Below, piece by piece: positions 7,106-14,831 of a stretch of 23,671 nt of DNA. The translations under genes and the position numbers were made by a program. The stretch comes from Microbacteriaceae bacterium (lineage in GTDB: Bacteria; Actinomycetota; Actinomycetes; Actinomycetales; Microbacteriaceae). The notes beneath the pieces are model-generated. The model worked only from the letters and a program-made list of their open reading frames with translations, ran no database searches and had not been told where the DNA came from. Positions within the stretch are counted from its first letter, which is position 1; each line of letters starts with the position of its first letter. Location of the stretch: the NCBI GenBank assembly GCA_012511645.1, contig JAAZFP010000113.1:1-23671 (forward strand), read 5' to 3'.

Positions 7106-7977
7106 CCACCCTGACGTTTACCAAAGGCCACGGCACCGGCAATGACTTCGTGCTGTTCACCGATCCTGATGGTGTAATTGAGCTCACCCCTGAGCGGGTG
7201 CGGCTGCTCTGTGACCGGCATTTCGGTGTGGGCGCCGACGGAGTGATCCGTGCGGTGCGGTCGGCCGCGCTGCCCGAGGGGCGCGCGGCACTCAGCGAAG
7301 ACCCCGAAGCTGAGTGGTTCATGGACTATTACAACGCCGACGGCACCGTTGCGGAAATGTGCGGCAACGGCATCCGAGTGTTCGCACACTATCTCATCAC
7401 CGAGCAGCTGGTCGCCCCTGAACGACGGGAAATTCTGCCGATTGCGACGCGCGCAGGCATTCGCGATGTGCTCCCCGGAGTGTCCGGGTACACCGTCGAT
7501 TTGGGCCGGTGGAAGCTCGGTGACGATCACCTCGTCAACGCGCGTGGGCTGCATGTATCGCGGCCGGGACTTGGCATTTCGGTGGGCAATCCTCACGTCG
7601 TGACCGTGCTTGCCGACGAGACGAAGCTCGATGCCCTTGACCTCGCCGCGGCGCCAGAGATCGGTCCCGCACCTGAACACGGCGCGAATGTCGAGTTTGT
7701 GGTGCCCGAAGAGCCCCTGCTGAAAGACGGTGTGGCCCGAATTCGTATGCGTGTGTACGAGCGTGGCGTAGGCGAGACGTTATCGTGCGGCACCGGTACC
7801 GCCGCCGCAGCACTCGCGTTTCGACACTGGGGCGGCGAGCAGATGCCTCACAGTTGGAGCGTCGACACCCCGGGCGGGCGCCTCGCGGTGCGCATGTTTC
7901 CCACCGAAGAGGGCGAGCATGTGTCGCTGTCTGGGCCGGCAGAGCTGATCTACCGCGGAGAAATCACGCTTCCGTAG
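7102..7977 (+). CDS. dapF: Diaminopimelate epimerase
   Basis: DapF interconverts LL- and meso-diaminopimelate, the last step before lysine and a peptidoglycan building block. The two catalytic cysteines are visible: C87 in MCGNGIRVFAHYL and C229 in SCGTGTAAAA. The N-terminal TFTKGHGTGNDFVLF and the central VGNPHVVTV segments are also typical. At 291 residues the length is normal. Its ATG overlaps the miaA stop (ATGA). The 3' end overlaps the convergent methyltransferase gene by 14 nt, so the two mRNAs must be complementary at their ends. The presence of dapF does not settle the peptidoglycan diamino acid, since it is also needed for lysine. Confidence 0.97.
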   Translation: MTTLTFTKGHGTGNDFVLFTDPDGVIELTPERVRLLCDRHFGVGADGVIRAVRSAALPEGRAALSEDPEAEWFMDYYNADGTVAEMCGNGIRVFAHYLITEQLVAPERREILPIATRAGIRDVLPGVSGYTVDLGRWKLGDDHLVNARGLHVSRPGLGISVGNPHVVTVLADETKLDALDLAAAPEIGPAPEHGANVEFVVPEEPLLKDGVARIRMRVYERGVGETLSCGTGTAAAALAFRHWGGEQMPHSWSVDTPGGRLAVRMFPTEEGEHVSLSGPAELIYRGEITLP

Positions 7978-8584
7978 CGCGAACTGCTTCGATCACATGA
8001 AAGCCCTTGTCGCGCGCGATGCGGGTCACCTGGAGCTCGGCGAATTCTGACGCGATCCACCGTTGCAGCGAATCCGCTCCGAGGTGTTTTGCCACCACGA
8101 GCAGCGCGGTGCCACCGGGGCTGAGTCGCGGCAACCAGCTGTGCAGAAGTTCGTGCAGCGCCAGCTTGCCGATGCGAATCGGTGGGTTCGAGAGGATCGT
8201 CGCGAACCGCAGCGTCTCCGGCACCTCAGCGGGCGCCGCCACCCGCACGTTGCGAAGCGCAAGCCGCTCTGCGTTTCGAGTCGTCAGCTCGCGAGCCCGC
8301 TCGTTCACGTCAACGGCCCACACCTCGCGGTCGGGCGAGGTGAGGGCTGCAGAGAGTGCGATTGGGCCCCACCCGCAGCCGAGATCGAGCAGCGCGCCTG
8401 GAGCAGTGAGCGCGGCATGGTCGGCGATGCTGCGCAGCAACACCTCGGTGCCGCGGTCGAGGTGTTCGGGGCTGAACACGCCACCCGCAGTGAGGAGTTG
8501 CCGTGGTGTGCCAGCGAGCGTCACCTCAATTTCACGCACCCGAGTGTCGCTTGCGGGGGACTCGCTGAAATAGTGTTCGGCCAC
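7964..8584 (-). CDS. Class I SAM-dependent methyltransferase, RsmC-like (MTS domain)
   Basis: This 206-residue protein resembles the catalytic half of RsmC-type 16S rRNA guanine-N2 methyltransferases. It has the SAM-binding motif LLDLGCGWGPIAL (about residues 65-77), the acidic VDVNERA (91-97) that contacts the ribose, and the target-base motif SNPPIR (132-137). The N-terminal half of canonical RsmC is missing, as in many actinobacterial homologues. I prefer GTG 8584 (protein starts V-A-E-H-Y-F); the adjacent GTG 8587 is equally readable. The ORF can be extended upstream to 8752, but that would run over the hflX promoter and start. AATACT (8596-8591 on this strand) is 12 nt before GTG 8584 and may be a leaderless-type -10. 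Substrate is inferred from the family only. Confidence 0.85.
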   Translation of the reverse strand: MAEHYFSESPASDTRVREIEVTLAGTPRQLLTAGGVFSPEHLDRGTEVLLRSIADHAALTAPGALLDLGCGWGPIALSAALTSPDREVWAVDVNERARELTTRNAERLALRNVRVAAPAEVPETLRFATILSNPPIRIGKLALHELLHSWLPRLSPGGTALLVVAKHLGADSLQRWIASEFAELQVTRIARDKGFHVIEAVRATEA

Positions 8585-8646
8585 CACACCAGTATTGCAG
8601 TGCTGCGCTGTGGGTGAACACCACACTGAAGCGGAGGTGGGAAACG

Positions 8647-8652
8647 TACACT
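8647..8652 (+). promoter_or_regulatory. -10 element for hflX with near-leaderless start
   Basis: TACACT lies 15 nt before ATG 8662, predicting a leader of about 3 nt. A short AAGG (8654-8657) is also present upstream of the ATG, but would fall outside or at the very end of such a transcript. Confidence 0.45.
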
Positions 8653-8661
8653 GAAGGTCAG

Positions 8662-10221
8662 ATGACAACCTCAGAGATGAATGATCACGACCCCGAGCAG
8701 GGGCAGTCTGCCAGCGGGAACGCGCTGGATCGCGTACTTGCGCGTGCCGCACGAGCTGAAGGTGCCACGGTTATTCGTGACCTGAGCGGCGCACAGGCGC
8801 TTGATGCGAATACCGCTGGGACGAGCGATCACGAGATTGACGCAATTCGCCTCGAGCGAGACGAGCGTGCTTCGCTGCGCCGTGTCGCGGGCCTCTCAAC
8901 TGAACTTGAAGATGTCACCGAGGTTGAATACCGTCAGTTGCGCCTCGAGAAGGTCGTGCTGATTGGCGTCTATTCTGCGCCCTCGGCCAAGGGGCAAGAA
9001 GAAGCAGAGAACTCGCTGCGCGAGCTCGCCGCGCTTGCTGAGACGGCGGGCGCCGAAGTGCTCGACGGGCTGATGCAGCGACGGGCAAATCCCGACCCAG
9101 CGACCTATTTGGGTAAGGGCAAAGCGCAGGAGCTCGCCGAACTCGTGGCCGCAGTCGGGGCTGATACCGTGGTGGCCGATACCGAGCTCGCGCCGAGCCA
9201 GCGCCGCGCGCTCGAGGACGTCGTGAAGGTGAAGGTCATCGACCGCACAGCGGTGATCCTCGATATCTTTAGCCAGCACGCAAAGAGCCGCGAGGGCAAA
9301 GCGCAGGTAGAACTCGCGCAACTCGAGTACCTGCTGCCGAGGCTGCGCGGCTGGGGTGAATCGATGTCGCGCCAGGCTGGCGGCCAGGTGGGTGCTGGTG
9401 GTGCCGGCATGGGATCGCGTGGCCCAGGTGAGACGAAGATTGAGCTCGATCGGCGCCGCATCAACACACGCATGGCGAAGCTGCGTCAGCAAATCAAATC
9501 ATTTGCGCCTGCGCGTGAGGCGAAGCGGGCAAACCGTAAGCGTGGGGAGGTGCCATCGGTTGCGATTGCCGGCTACACGAACGCCGGCAAGTCGAGCCTC
9601 CTGAACCGACTCACGGGCGCCGAGGTGCTCGTGCAAAACGAGCTGTTCGCCACGCTTGACACCACGGTGCGCCACGCCGAAACCTCCGACGGGCGCAGGT
9701 TTACCTACTCTGACACGGTTGGCTTCGTGCGCAACCTCCCGCACCAGCTCGTCGAAGCGTTTCGCAGCACCTTCGAAGAGGTCGCTGCGGCTGACGTCAT
9801 CTTGCATGTGGTTGATGGCTCTCACCCTGAGCCAGCTGCGCAGCTGAGAACCGTGCGCGACGTGATCGCCGAGGTCGATGCGCAGGGAATCCCAGAGGTC
9901 GTTGCATTCAATAAGTCTGACCTCATCGATGACACACAGCGCATGGTGCTGCACGGGCTCGCGCCTGACGCGGTGTTCGTCTCTGCGCGCACCGGTGAAG
10001 GCTTAGAAGAGCTGCAGCGAGCGTTGGCCGCGGCCCTGCCGATCCCGGATCGAGAGGTTACCGTGACGGTGCCCTACGACCGTGGTGAGCTCGTTGCTGA
10101 GCTGCACGAAAAGAATCGTGTGCTTGAGACCGAATATGTTGAAGATGGCACCCGAGTGCACGCCTTTGTTGGCGGCGAGACCTACGCGAAGCTTCAGCCG
10201 TATCTGACTGCATCGGTGTGA
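8662..10221 (+). CDS. hflX: GTPase HflX
   Basis: HflX is a translational GTPase that binds the 50S side of stalled or stressed ribosomes and splits them. The 519-residue product has the HflX N-terminal domain, the glycine-rich loop GQVGAGGAGMGSRGPGETK (about residues 241-259), the G1 P-loop GYTNAGKS (304-311), the G3 DTVGFVRNLPHQLVEAF, the G4 NKSD, and a short C-terminal domain. ATG 8662 is preferred over the upstream 8614 start because of the -10 at 8647 and the AAGG at 8654; the earlier start would place the promoter inside the gene. It is divergent from the methyltransferase and convergent with lexA, with only 7 nt between the stop codons. The first 80 or so residues are acidic and poorly conserved. 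Confidence 0.95.
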   Translation: MTTSEMNDHDPEQGQSASGNALDRVLARAARAEGATVIRDLSGAQALDANTAGTSDHEIDAIRLERDERASLRRVAGLSTELEDVTEVEYRQLRLEKVVLIGVYSAPSAKGQEEAENSLRELAALAETAGAEVLDGLMQRRANPDPATYLGKGKAQELAELVAAVGADTVVADTELAPSQRRALEDVVKVKVIDRTAVILDIFSQHAKSREGKAQVELAQLEYLLPRLRGWGESMSRQAGGQVGAGGAGMGSRGPGETKIELDRRRINTRMAKLRQQIKSFAPAREAKRANRKRGEVPSVAIAGYTNAGKSSLLNRLTGAEVLVQNELFATLDTTVRHAETSDGRRFTYSDTVGFVRNLPHQLVEAFRSTFEEVAAADVILHVVDGSHPEPAAQLRTVRDVIAEVDAQGIPEVVAFNKSDLIDDTQRMVLHGLAPDAVFVSARTGEGLEELQRALAAALPIPDREVTVTVPYDRGELVAELHEKNRVLETEYVEDGTRVHAFVGGETYAKLQPYLTASV

Positions 10222-10228
10222 GTCTGAG

Positions 10229-10891
10229 TTAGAGCGAGCGGAACACTGCAACGACTTTGCCGAGCACCTCGGCATGGTCACCAAGAATGGGCTCAAACGC
10301 GCTGTTGCGGGGGAGCAACCAGGTGTGCCCGTCTCTGCGGCGGAACACCTTCACCGTGGCTTCGCCGTCGAGCATCGCCGCGACAATGTCGCCATTCTCA
10401 GCCACGCGCTGTTGACGAATCACCACAAAGTCACCGTCGCAAATGGCCGCGTCAATCATCGAATCGCCGTACACCTTCAGCATGAACAGCTGGCCGTCGC
10501 CGACCAGCTGACGGGGCAGCGGGACGATCTCTTCGACCTGCTGCTCAGCGGTGATCGGCACACCCGCGGCAATGCGGCCTACCAGCGGAACATAGGCGGC
10601 CTCTTCGGGCTGCACCTGTGGCTCGTCGCCAATGGCCTGGCTGGTCGAGGCAAGCTCGGTGAGTACCTCTAGTGCCCGTGGCCGGTTGGGGTCGCGCCGG
10701 ATGTGGCCTGCGAGCTCGAGGCGGCTCAGCTGGTGGGTCACGCTTGAGAGTGAGGAGAGCCCGACTGCATCGCCAATCTCGCGCATGCTGGGCGGGTAGC
10801 CGCGGCCCTCGACTGAGCGAGTGATGAACTCAAGGATTGCCTGTTGCTTCTCTGTGAGGGGCTTGAGCCGCCGGTCATCAGCGTTCGTCAT
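10229..10891 (-). CDS. lexA: SOS repressor LexA
   Basis: LexA represses SOS genes and cleaves itself when RecA is activated by single-stranded DNA. The 220-residue product begins with a winged helix-turn-helix (about residues 12-75, GYPPSMREIGDAVGLSS including the recognition region). It then has the scissile Ala109-Gly110 in VGRIAAGVPI, the catalytic Ser144 in YGDSMIDA and the general-base Lys181 in GEATVKVF. ATG 10891 is chosen because the much longer ORF upstream would read through its own promoter and LexA box. The ribosome-binding site (AGAAAGAG) is modest. It is divergent from the LysM gene, and a LexA box at 11037-11052 points to autoregulation. Confidence 0.98.
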   Translation of the reverse strand: MTNADDRRLKPLTEKQQAILEFITRSVEGRGYPPSMREIGDAVGLSSLSSVTHQLSRLELAGHIRRDPNRPRALEVLTELASTSQAIGDEPQVQPEEAAYVPLVGRIAAGVPITAEQQVEEIVPLPRQLVGDGQLFMLKVYGDSMIDAAICDGDFVVIRQQRVAENGDIVAAMLDGEATVKVFRRRDGHTWLLPRNSAFEPILGDHAEVLGKVVAVFRSL

Positions 10892-11010
10892 CTTGGCTCT
10901 TTCTCTGTGTCGGGCTTGCCACGCATGTGGCTGAGAGCGTCTGGACTTCGATGTGTGTGCCCCGAAACCCGTGAATGTCAGTGGTTGCTGATTCAGTGCT
11001 CTGTACAGAC

Positions 11011-11052
11011 ACAGTAGCTCGCGGTTTCGAGTCTTGCCAAAGATATGTTCGA
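11011..11052 (-). promoter_or_regulatory. lexA promoter with LexA box
   Basis: On the minus strand, TTGGCA (11040-11035) and TACTGT (11016-11011) are separated by 18 nt and form a good promoter for lexA. A LexA-like box, CCAAAGATATGTTCGA on the plus strand at 11037-11052, overlaps the -35. It matches 14 of 16 positions of the box at 11110-11125, which is closer to consensus. LexA binding here would block its own transcription. Confidence 0.7.
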
Positions 11053-11093
11053 GTGTTGTGCAAAATTTTTGGCAAAAGATTCGAAGATGAGAG

Positions 11094-11125
11094 TTGATTT
11101 TCAATTCAATCGAAGATATGTTCGA
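11094..11125 (+). promoter_or_regulatory. Promoter of the LysM gene with LexA box
   Basis: TTGATT (11094-11099) and TATGTT (11117-11122) are spaced by 17 nt. The LexA box TCGAAGATATGTTCGA at 11110-11125 covers the -10. The predicted start of transcription is near 11129, giving a leader of about 45 nt before ATG 11175. Confidence 0.75.
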
Positions 11126-11174
11126 AACAGATGTTCTAATCGGTTCGAATGATCGATGCACAAGGAGAACGACG

Positions 11175-11567
11175 ATGACGACCCAAACAATGACAACCCA
11201 TTCGATGGTTCAGCCCCGCTTGCGCCTGACGAAGCGTGGTCGTGCGGTGGTGTCGACGCTCGGTGTCGCCCTAGTGCTCGTGCTCATCGGTGTCGCCGCG
11301 CTGGTTGCGAGCCCTCAAGCAATTGCGTCCGATGAGACCGTCGGTGCTGACTTCGGGTATGTCATCGTGCAGCCCGGTGCTTCACTGTGGCAGATTGCAA
11401 ACGAGGTTGATCCGAGTGTTGATCCTCGAGATTTGGTGGCTGAGATTGTTCGCCTGAACCAGTTACAGGGTTCTGATGTCCAGGCTGGCCAGCCCATTGC
11501 GCTTCCGTTGCGCTACGCAGAGGTGTCGGGTGTGCTGAGTGCTGGTGAACTCGGCATCGACGTGTAA
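11175..11567 (+). CDS. LysM-domain membrane protein, SOS-regulated cell division inhibitor candidate (YneA/DivS/Rv2719c-like)
   Basis: The 130-residue product has a short basic N-terminus, one transmembrane segment (about residues 24-46), and an extracytoplasmic LysM domain (about 62-112, GYVIVQPGASLWQIANEV to AGQPIALPL). A single-span LysM protein divergent from lexA and under a LexA box is the arrangement of B. subtilis yneA, C. glutamicum divS and M. tuberculosis Rv2719c, which delay division during the SOS response. ATG 11175 has AAGGAG at 11162-11167; the in-frame ATG at 11094 would lie upstream of the promoter. Function is inferred from architecture, context and the operator. No hydrolase domain is visible, so it probably acts by binding rather than cleaving the wall. 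Confidence 0.85.
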   Translation: MTTQTMTTHSMVQPRLRLTKRGRAVVSTLGVALVLVLIGVAALVASPQAIASDETVGADFGYVIVQPGASLWQIANEVDPSVDPRDLVAEIVRLNQLQGSDVQAGQPIALPLRYAEVSGVLSAGELGIDV

Positions 11568-11583
11568 CGAGCGGCCTTCGTCC

Positions 11584-11589
11584 TAGACT
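11584..11589 (+). promoter_or_regulatory. -10 element for leaderless transcription of hisC
   Basis: TAGACT begins exactly 12 nt before GTG 11596, so transcription is expected to start on the start codon. No Shine-Dalgarno sequence precedes this GTG. The element sits only 17 nt after the stop codon of the LysM gene. Confidence 0.6.
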
Positions 11590-11595
11590 GGTGCG

Positions 11596-12678
11596 GTGAC
11601 GAGTCTGAGTGATCTTCCCCTTCGCGCCAATTTGGTTGGCAAAGTACCTTATGGCGCACCCCAAGACCCCGTGCCGGTGAGCCTCAACGTCAACGAGAAC
11701 ACGCACCCGCTGCCAGAAGAGGTTGTCAATGACATCGCGGCGGCTCTCGCTGAGGCGGTGCGTGGGGTTAATCGGTACCCCGACCGCGAGTTTTTGGCAT
11801 TGCGCGACGCACTTGCCACCTACCTGGGGCATGGGCTCACGGCAGACCAGGTGTGGGCGGCAAACGGCTCGAACGAGGTGTTGCAGCAGGTGCTGCAGGC
11901 CTTTGGCGGGCCTGGGCGCTCACTGTTGAGCTTCACCCCGACCTACTCGATGTATCCGCTCTTAGCAGACGGCACCGACACCAGATGGATTGGGGTGCCG
12001 CGGCCTGACGGCTATGCGCTCACCCCCGACGTGGTCACCGCGGCCATTCGCAAGCACTCGCCGAGCATTGTCGCGCTGTGTGGGCCGAACAACCCGACTG
12101 GCACCTCGCTTGATCTTGACACGGTCATCGCTGCGTATGATGCGTTCGACGGCATGCTCATTGTTGATGAGGCCTACCACGAGTTCGAAGAGGTGCGATC
12201 CAGTGCGCTGGAACTGTTGCCAGGTCGCCCGCGGCTGCTGGTCTCTCGCACAATGAGCAAGGCATTCGCCTTTGCCGGCGTTCGGCTTGGGTATCTTGCC
12301 GCCGATGCGGCAGTGGTCGATGCGTTGCGGCTCGTTCGGTTGCCTTACCACCTGTCAGCCTTAACGCAGGCGGCGTCGATCACTGCGCTGAAGCACGCGG
12401 ACGCAATGCTCGCGACCGTGGCCGACATTCGTGGGCAACGAGAGCGGCTCACTGTGGCTTTGACTGAGATGGGCTACCGAGTGCACCAATCCGGGGCAAA
12501 CTTTCTCCTCGTGGACGGGTTCACCGATCCATCGGCAACGTTCGAGTCGCTGCGATCACAGGGCATCCTGATTCGCGACCTCGGCATTGACGGGCATCTT
12601 CGGCTCACAGCGGGCACCGAAGCGGAGACCACACAGTTGATCGATGCGCTGCGTGCATTTGGTCCGGGAGGGGCCTGA
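11596..12678 (+). CDS. hisC: Histidinol-phosphate aminotransferase
   Basis: HisC is a PLP-dependent class I/II aminotransferase that converts imidazole-acetol phosphate to histidinol phosphate. Visible are the N-terminal LNVNENTHPLP, the cofactor region AANGSNEVLQQVLQAFG, CGPNNPTGT (about 162-170), IVDEAYHEF, and the PLP-binding Lys222 in SRTMSKAFAFAGVRLGY. At 360 residues the length is standard. The GTG start is supported by the leaderless -10 at 11584. It is the first gene of hisC-hisB-hisH-hisA; hisD, often upstream in actinobacteria, is not here, its place being taken by the lexA/LysM pair. Some actinobacterial homologues also act on aromatic substrates; the sequence does not decide this, but the context favours histidine. 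Confidence 0.96.
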   Translation: MTSLSDLPLRANLVGKVPYGAPQDPVPVSLNVNENTHPLPEEVVNDIAAALAEAVRGVNRYPDREFLALRDALATYLGHGLTADQVWAANGSNEVLQQVLQAFGGPGRSLLSFTPTYSMYPLLADGTDTRWIGVPRPDGYALTPDVVTAAIRKHSPSIVALCGPNNPTGTSLDLDTVIAAYDAFDGMLIVDEAYHEFEEVRSSALELLPGRPRLLVSRTMSKAFAFAGVRLGYLAADAAVVDALRLVRLPYHLSALTQAASITALKHADAMLATVADIRGQRERLTVALTEMGYRVHQSGANFLLVDGFTDPSATFESLRSQGILIRDLGIDGHLRLTAGTEAETTQLIDALRAFGPGGA

Positions 12679-12756
12679 CCCGGCGCGGATTCGTTTGGAA
12701 TGCGAGTGCGCTCGCCGACCGGGAGCCGCAGTGTCTTGCCCTCGGCCGGTCGCGGC

Positions 12757-12762
12757 TAAGAT
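12757..12762 (+). promoter_or_regulatory. -10 element for hisB, leaderless-type
   Basis: TAAGAT starts 13 nt before ATG 12770, in the 91-nt gap between hisC and hisB, predicting a leader of 0-1 nt. AAGGA directly abuts the ATG, too close to act as a normal ribosome-binding site. This suggests hisBHA can be transcribed separately from hisC. Confidence 0.5.
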
Positions 12763-12769
12763 TCAAGGA

Positions 12770-13378
12770 ATGACTGCTGCCAGTCGCTCCGCCTCGCTCG
12801 AACCTGTAACGAGCGAGTCTTCGATCCGTCTGAGTGTCAACCTTGACGGCACCGGCACCTCTGACATCGACACCGGAGTGCCGTTTTTCGACCACATGCT
12901 TGACGCCTTCGCTCGTCACTCGCTGACCGACCTGCAGGTGCACGCGCAGGGCGATGTGCACATCGACATTCATCACACGGTCGAAGACACCGGCATTTTG
13001 CTTGGTGCAGCACTCCTTGAAGCGCTCGGCGACAAGCGGGGCATCAGCCGTTATGGTGATGCCGTCGTGCCGCTAGACGAGGCGCTCGCTCAGGCGGTGG
13101 TCGATATCTCAGGGCGGCCTTACTTAGTGCATAGCGGCGAGCCAGCGGGCTTTGAGTTTCACCTGATTGGTGGGCATTACACCGGCAGTATGGTGCGGCA
13201 CTTCTTTGAGGCATTGACGTTGAACGCTCGTTTCACCGTGCACCTGCGCCTGCTCGAGGGCAGAGACCCGCACCATATTGCTGAGGCCGAGTTCAAGGCC
13301 TTTGCTCGTGCGTTTCGGCAGGCAAAGGCCCTCGACCCGCTGGTTCAGGGCATCCCGAGCACCAAGGGCGCGCTGTGA
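12770..13378 (+). CDS. hisB: Imidazoleglycerol-phosphate dehydratase
   Basis: This manganese enzyme dehydrates imidazole-glycerol phosphate to imidazole-acetol phosphate. The 202-residue monofunctional form has the two metal-binding His/Glu motifs, HHTVED at residues 68-73 and HHIAEAEFKAFARAF at 168-182, plus FFDHMLDAFARHS near the N-terminus. ATG 12770 is chosen over the in-frame ATG 12644, which would overlap hisC; the -10 at 12757 supports this. The C-terminal phosphatase of enteric HisB is absent, as expected outside Proteobacteria. It overlaps hisH by 4 nt (GTGA). Confidence 0.97.
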   Translation: MTAASRSASLEPVTSESSIRLSVNLDGTGTSDIDTGVPFFDHMLDAFARHSLTDLQVHAQGDVHIDIHHTVEDTGILLGAALLEALGDKRGISRYGDAVVPLDEALAQAVVDISGRPYLVHSGEPAGFEFHLIGGHYTGSMVRHFFEALTLNARFTVHLRLLEGRDPHHIAEAEFKAFARAFRQAKALDPLVQGIPSTKGAL

Positions 13379-14037
13379 CCTCAGCGCCCGTGTCGCAGCG
13401 ACCTCGCGTCGCAGTGCTCGACTACGGCTCTGGCAATGTGCACTCCGTGCTGAAGGCGCTTGAATCAGCAGGAGCGGATGCGTCGCTCACCAGTGACCAT
13501 CGCGTCGCGCTCGACGCCGATGGGCTGGTGGTTCCTGGCGTGGGTGCGTTCGACGCGGTCATGCAACAGCTCACCGCGGTGCGGGGTGACGAACTCATTG
13601 ACCGCCGGCTGGCCGGAGGCCGACCGGTGCTCGGCATCTGTGTGGGGCTGCAGGTCATGTTCGACCACGGCAGTGAACGCGGTTTTGAGAGCGAAGGGCT
13701 CGGCCAGTGGCCTGGAACAGTGCAGCAGCTCGAATCAGAGCGATTGCCGCACATGGGTTGGAACACGGTCGAAGCGCCACACGACTCGCTGCTGTTTGCT
13801 GGGATTGAGGGCGAGCGCTTCTATTTTGTGCACAGTTTTGCGGCCACTGAGTGGACGCTCGAGGGTCGAACCGAGGCAACCCAGCCGAAGGTGACCTGGT
13901 CACATCACGGCCAGCCATTCATTGCCGCTGTAGAGAATGGGCCGCTCTCGGCCACACAATTTCATCCAGAGAAATCGGGTGAGGCAGGGATCCAGTTGCT
14001 GCGCAACTGGGTGCAGAGTCTCACCGCCTCACACTAA
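13375..14037 (+). CDS. hisH: Imidazole glycerol phosphate synthase, glutamine amidotransferase subunit
   Basis: HisH hydrolyses glutamine and passes ammonia to HisF to form imidazole-glycerol phosphate and AICAR. The 220-residue class I amidotransferase has the catalytic triad Cys89 (LGICVGLQVMFD), His197 and Glu199 (QFHPEKSG), and the N-terminal VLDYGSGNVHSV. GTG 13375 overlaps the hisB stop in a GTGA, implying translational coupling. The partner hisF is not in the window; after hisA comes an SseB-family gene instead. Confidence 0.97.
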   Translation: MTSAPVSQRPRVAVLDYGSGNVHSVLKALESAGADASLTSDHRVALDADGLVVPGVGAFDAVMQQLTAVRGDELIDRRLAGGRPVLGICVGLQVMFDHGSERGFESEGLGQWPGTVQQLESERLPHMGWNTVEAPHDSLLFAGIEGERFYFVHSFAATEWTLEGRTEATQPKVTWSHHGQPFIAAVENGPLSATQFHPEKSGEAGIQLLRNWVQSLTASH

Positions 14038-14070
14038 CCTCAGCACTTCGCACGACAGAAAGCAGACATC

Positions 14071-14817
14071 ATGACTGAACTGAGCCACTTGCCCTCACTC
14101 GAACTGTTGCCAGCGGTTGATGTTGCCGACGGTAAGGCCGTGCGCTTGACTCAGGGTGAGGCCGGCACTGAGACGAACTACGGCAGCCCGGTCGATGCCG
14201 CACTCGACTGGATTGAGCAGGGCGCCGAGTGGATTCACTTGGTCGACCTTGATGCGGCGTTTGGTCGCGGTGACAATGCGGCGCTGCTGCGCAAGGTCGT
14301 CAAGCAGTCAAAGCACGTCAAGATTGAGCTGTCAGGCGGCATTCGCGATGATCAGAGTCTTGAAGCGGCACTTGAGCTCGGCGCAAAACGCGTCAACCTT
14401 GGCACCGCAGCGCTCGAGAACCCTGAGTGGACCCGCGCGGTGATTGCCCGTTTTGGCGAGCAGATTGCGGTGGGTCTCGATGTGCGTGGTGAGACGCTCG
14501 CTGCGCGCGGGTGGACGAAAGAGGGCGGCAATCTCTGGGAGGTGCTCGAGCGACTCGAAGAGGCAAACTGCCCCCGCTATGTGCTGACCGATGTCACCAA
14601 AGACGGCACGCTGCGCGGCCCAAACATCGAATTGTTGAAGCAGCTGTGTGAACGCACCGATCGACCAGTGGTTGCCTCAGGTGGTGTCTCGAGTCTCGAC
14701 GATATTGCGGCGCTGCGTGAATTGGTGCCGCTCGGTGTTGAAGGCGCGATTGTCGGCAAGGCACTGTATGCCGGTGCATTCACCTTGCCAGCTGCGCTCG
14801 ACGTCGCCGGGCGTTAG
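14071..14817 (+). CDS. priA: Phosphoribosyl isomerase A (PriA; HisA, probably also TrpF activity)
   Basis: This (beta/alpha)8-barrel isomerase acts on ProFAR in histidine synthesis. The sequence is closer to actinobacterial PriA than to single-function HisA: LELLPAVDVADGKAVRL with the catalytic Asp17, ELSGGIRDD, RVNLGTAALENPEW, GLDVRG, RGW (146-148, matching the Arg and Trp used by PriA for its second substrate), LTDVTKDGT with Asp174, and ASGGVSSLDD. PriA also isomerises phosphoribosylanthranilate in tryptophan synthesis when trpF is missing. Whether this genome has a separate trpF cannot be seen. It starts 33 nt after hisH. Length (248) is normal. Confidence 0.93.
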   Translation: MTELSHLPSLELLPAVDVADGKAVRLTQGEAGTETNYGSPVDAALDWIEQGAEWIHLVDLDAAFGRGDNAALLRKVVKQSKHVKIELSGGIRDDQSLEAALELGAKRVNLGTAALENPEWTRAVIARFGEQIAVGLDVRGETLAARGWTKEGGNLWEVLERLEEANCPRYVLTDVTKDGTLRGPNIELLKQLCERTDRPVVASGGVSSLDDIAALRELVPLGVEGAIVGKALYAGAFTLPAALDVAGR

Positions 14818-14831
14818 CCCGCCACACGATT

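Noticed and set aside
7018..7680. Minus-strand ORF of 220 codons opposite dapF
   Set aside because: It is a shadow of dapF, which shows both catalytic cysteine motifs.
10274..10672. Plus-strand ORF of 132 codons opposite lexA
   Set aside because: It is antisense to lexA, whose catalytic residues and helix-turn-helix are intact.
10975..10997. ATGTCAGTG followed at 8 nt by TTCAGT, a possible PafBC-type promoter towards the LysM gene
   Set aside because: The -10 lacks the essential A, and the element is about 180 nt upstream with LexA-controlled promoters in between. Too weak to claim.
11001..11008. CTGTACAG, reminiscent of an E. coli-type LexA site
   Set aside because: The E. coli site is CTGT-N8-ACAG; here the arms abut, and the actinobacterial LexA boxes nearby are of the TCGAA type.
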